15,418 bases of DNA, taken from a bacterium. Lineage in GTDB: Bacteria > Planctomycetota > J058 > JAJDCP01. A model generated the notes under the pieces. The model ran no database searches. It saw nothing but the letters and a program-made list of their open reading frames with translations, and had not been told where the DNA came from. Positions within the stretch are counted from its first letter, which is position 1, and every line of letters starts with the position of its first letter. A program made the position numbers and the translations under genes. Location of the stretch: the NCBI GenBank assembly GCA_030428695.1, contig JAUIEM010000238.1, positions 1-15,418 of the forward strand, read 5' to 3'. This document shows, piece by piece, positions 15,223-15,418 of this stretch.

Positions 15223-15418
15223 CAGCGTAGGCTCTGTCCAAGCTCGGCGGGCGGGGTTGAACCACGCCCCTACATGGTTTTCGGGCAGTCGAAGGACAAC
15301 ATACAGCGGAGGGGTTTACGAGGCCGTCTCACGGAACCCGCTGACGCACGCGCCTTCGCCTGCGGCGGGAGGGGGTAAACCCCTCCCCTACATTGGATTC
15401 CGACGCACACCACGGGTG
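15223..15418 (+). repeat. Dispersed non-coding repeat, copy B (direct, runs off the window)
   Basis: This copy begins near CAGCGTAGGCTCTGTCC (15223-15239). It contains a worn hairpin core at about 15246-15277 (GGGCGGGG, TTGAA, then CCACGCCC and CTACATGG), then the left module AGGGGTTTACGAGGCC with GTCTCACGG (about 15310-15333). A perfect hairpin follows at 15367-15387, and the end matches copy A. Positions 15320-15418 are 95/99 identical to 204-302, and the match reaches the last base of the window, so the element probably continues. It is in direct orientation relative to copy A, about 15.1 kb away. Confidence 0.8.

Noticed and set aside
15088..15378. 96-codon plus-strand open frame at the right end
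   Set aside because: It has no ribosome binding site, is arginine-rich, and more than half of it is repeat sequence.

Overview
The window is GC-rich (around 70% by eye). Its genes are tightly packed, with strong GGAGG-type ribosome binding sites and frequent ATGA/TGATG overlaps. The layout is two convergent operons flanked by copies of a non-coding repeat. A lipobox lipoprotein, a periplasmic adaptor and MacB-like permeases indicate a double-membrane (Gram-negative-type) bacterium. The fused PurS-PurL protein, a divergent PurF carrying the four iron-sulfur cysteines, and a lipoprotein with a PWDYCC motif suggest something outside the well-studied Gammaproteobacteria and Firmicutes. A planctomycete/PVC, myxobacterial or other delta-like lineage is my guess, at low confidence.

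Left edge (1-715): the last codons of an unidentified gene, a hairpin, and two copies of a roughly 150-nt repeat facing each other (151-302 direct, 352-505 inverted). After these come a unique leader with a weak promoter candidate and a possible 22-codon leader ORF ending 4 nt before purL.

716-9135, plus strand: a purine operon, purSL-purQ-purH-purF-guaA. PurF commits PRPP to the pathway, PurSL with PurQ makes FGAM, PurH performs the last two steps to IMP, and GuaA converts XMP to GMP. All the glutamine-dependent amidotransferases on the route from PRPP to GMP are therefore together. purD, purN, purM, purE/K, purC, purB and guaB are not in the window. A strong hairpin follows guaA.

15046-8986, minus strand: an envelope operon. 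In transcription order it encodes a small secreted cysteine-rich protein (TTG start), an HlyD-type periplasmic adaptor, a MacB/LolD-type ATPase, two different FtsX/MacB-type permeases of exactly 388 residues each, a cysteine-rich lipoprotein with a GNT tandem repeat, and a small two-helix membrane protein whose 3' end runs antisense into guaA. The ATPase, permeases and adaptor should form an inner-membrane ABC machine driving export or extraction across the periplasm. The cysteine-rich secreted proteins at both ends suggest a link to metals or thiols, which is inference only.

Right edge (15094-15418): a non-coding stretch, then a third repeat copy. The last 99 nt match 204-302 at 95 of 99 positions, with a compensatory base-pair change in a hairpin stem. 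The repeat is the least explained element. The envelope operon is the best candidate for an undescribed system.
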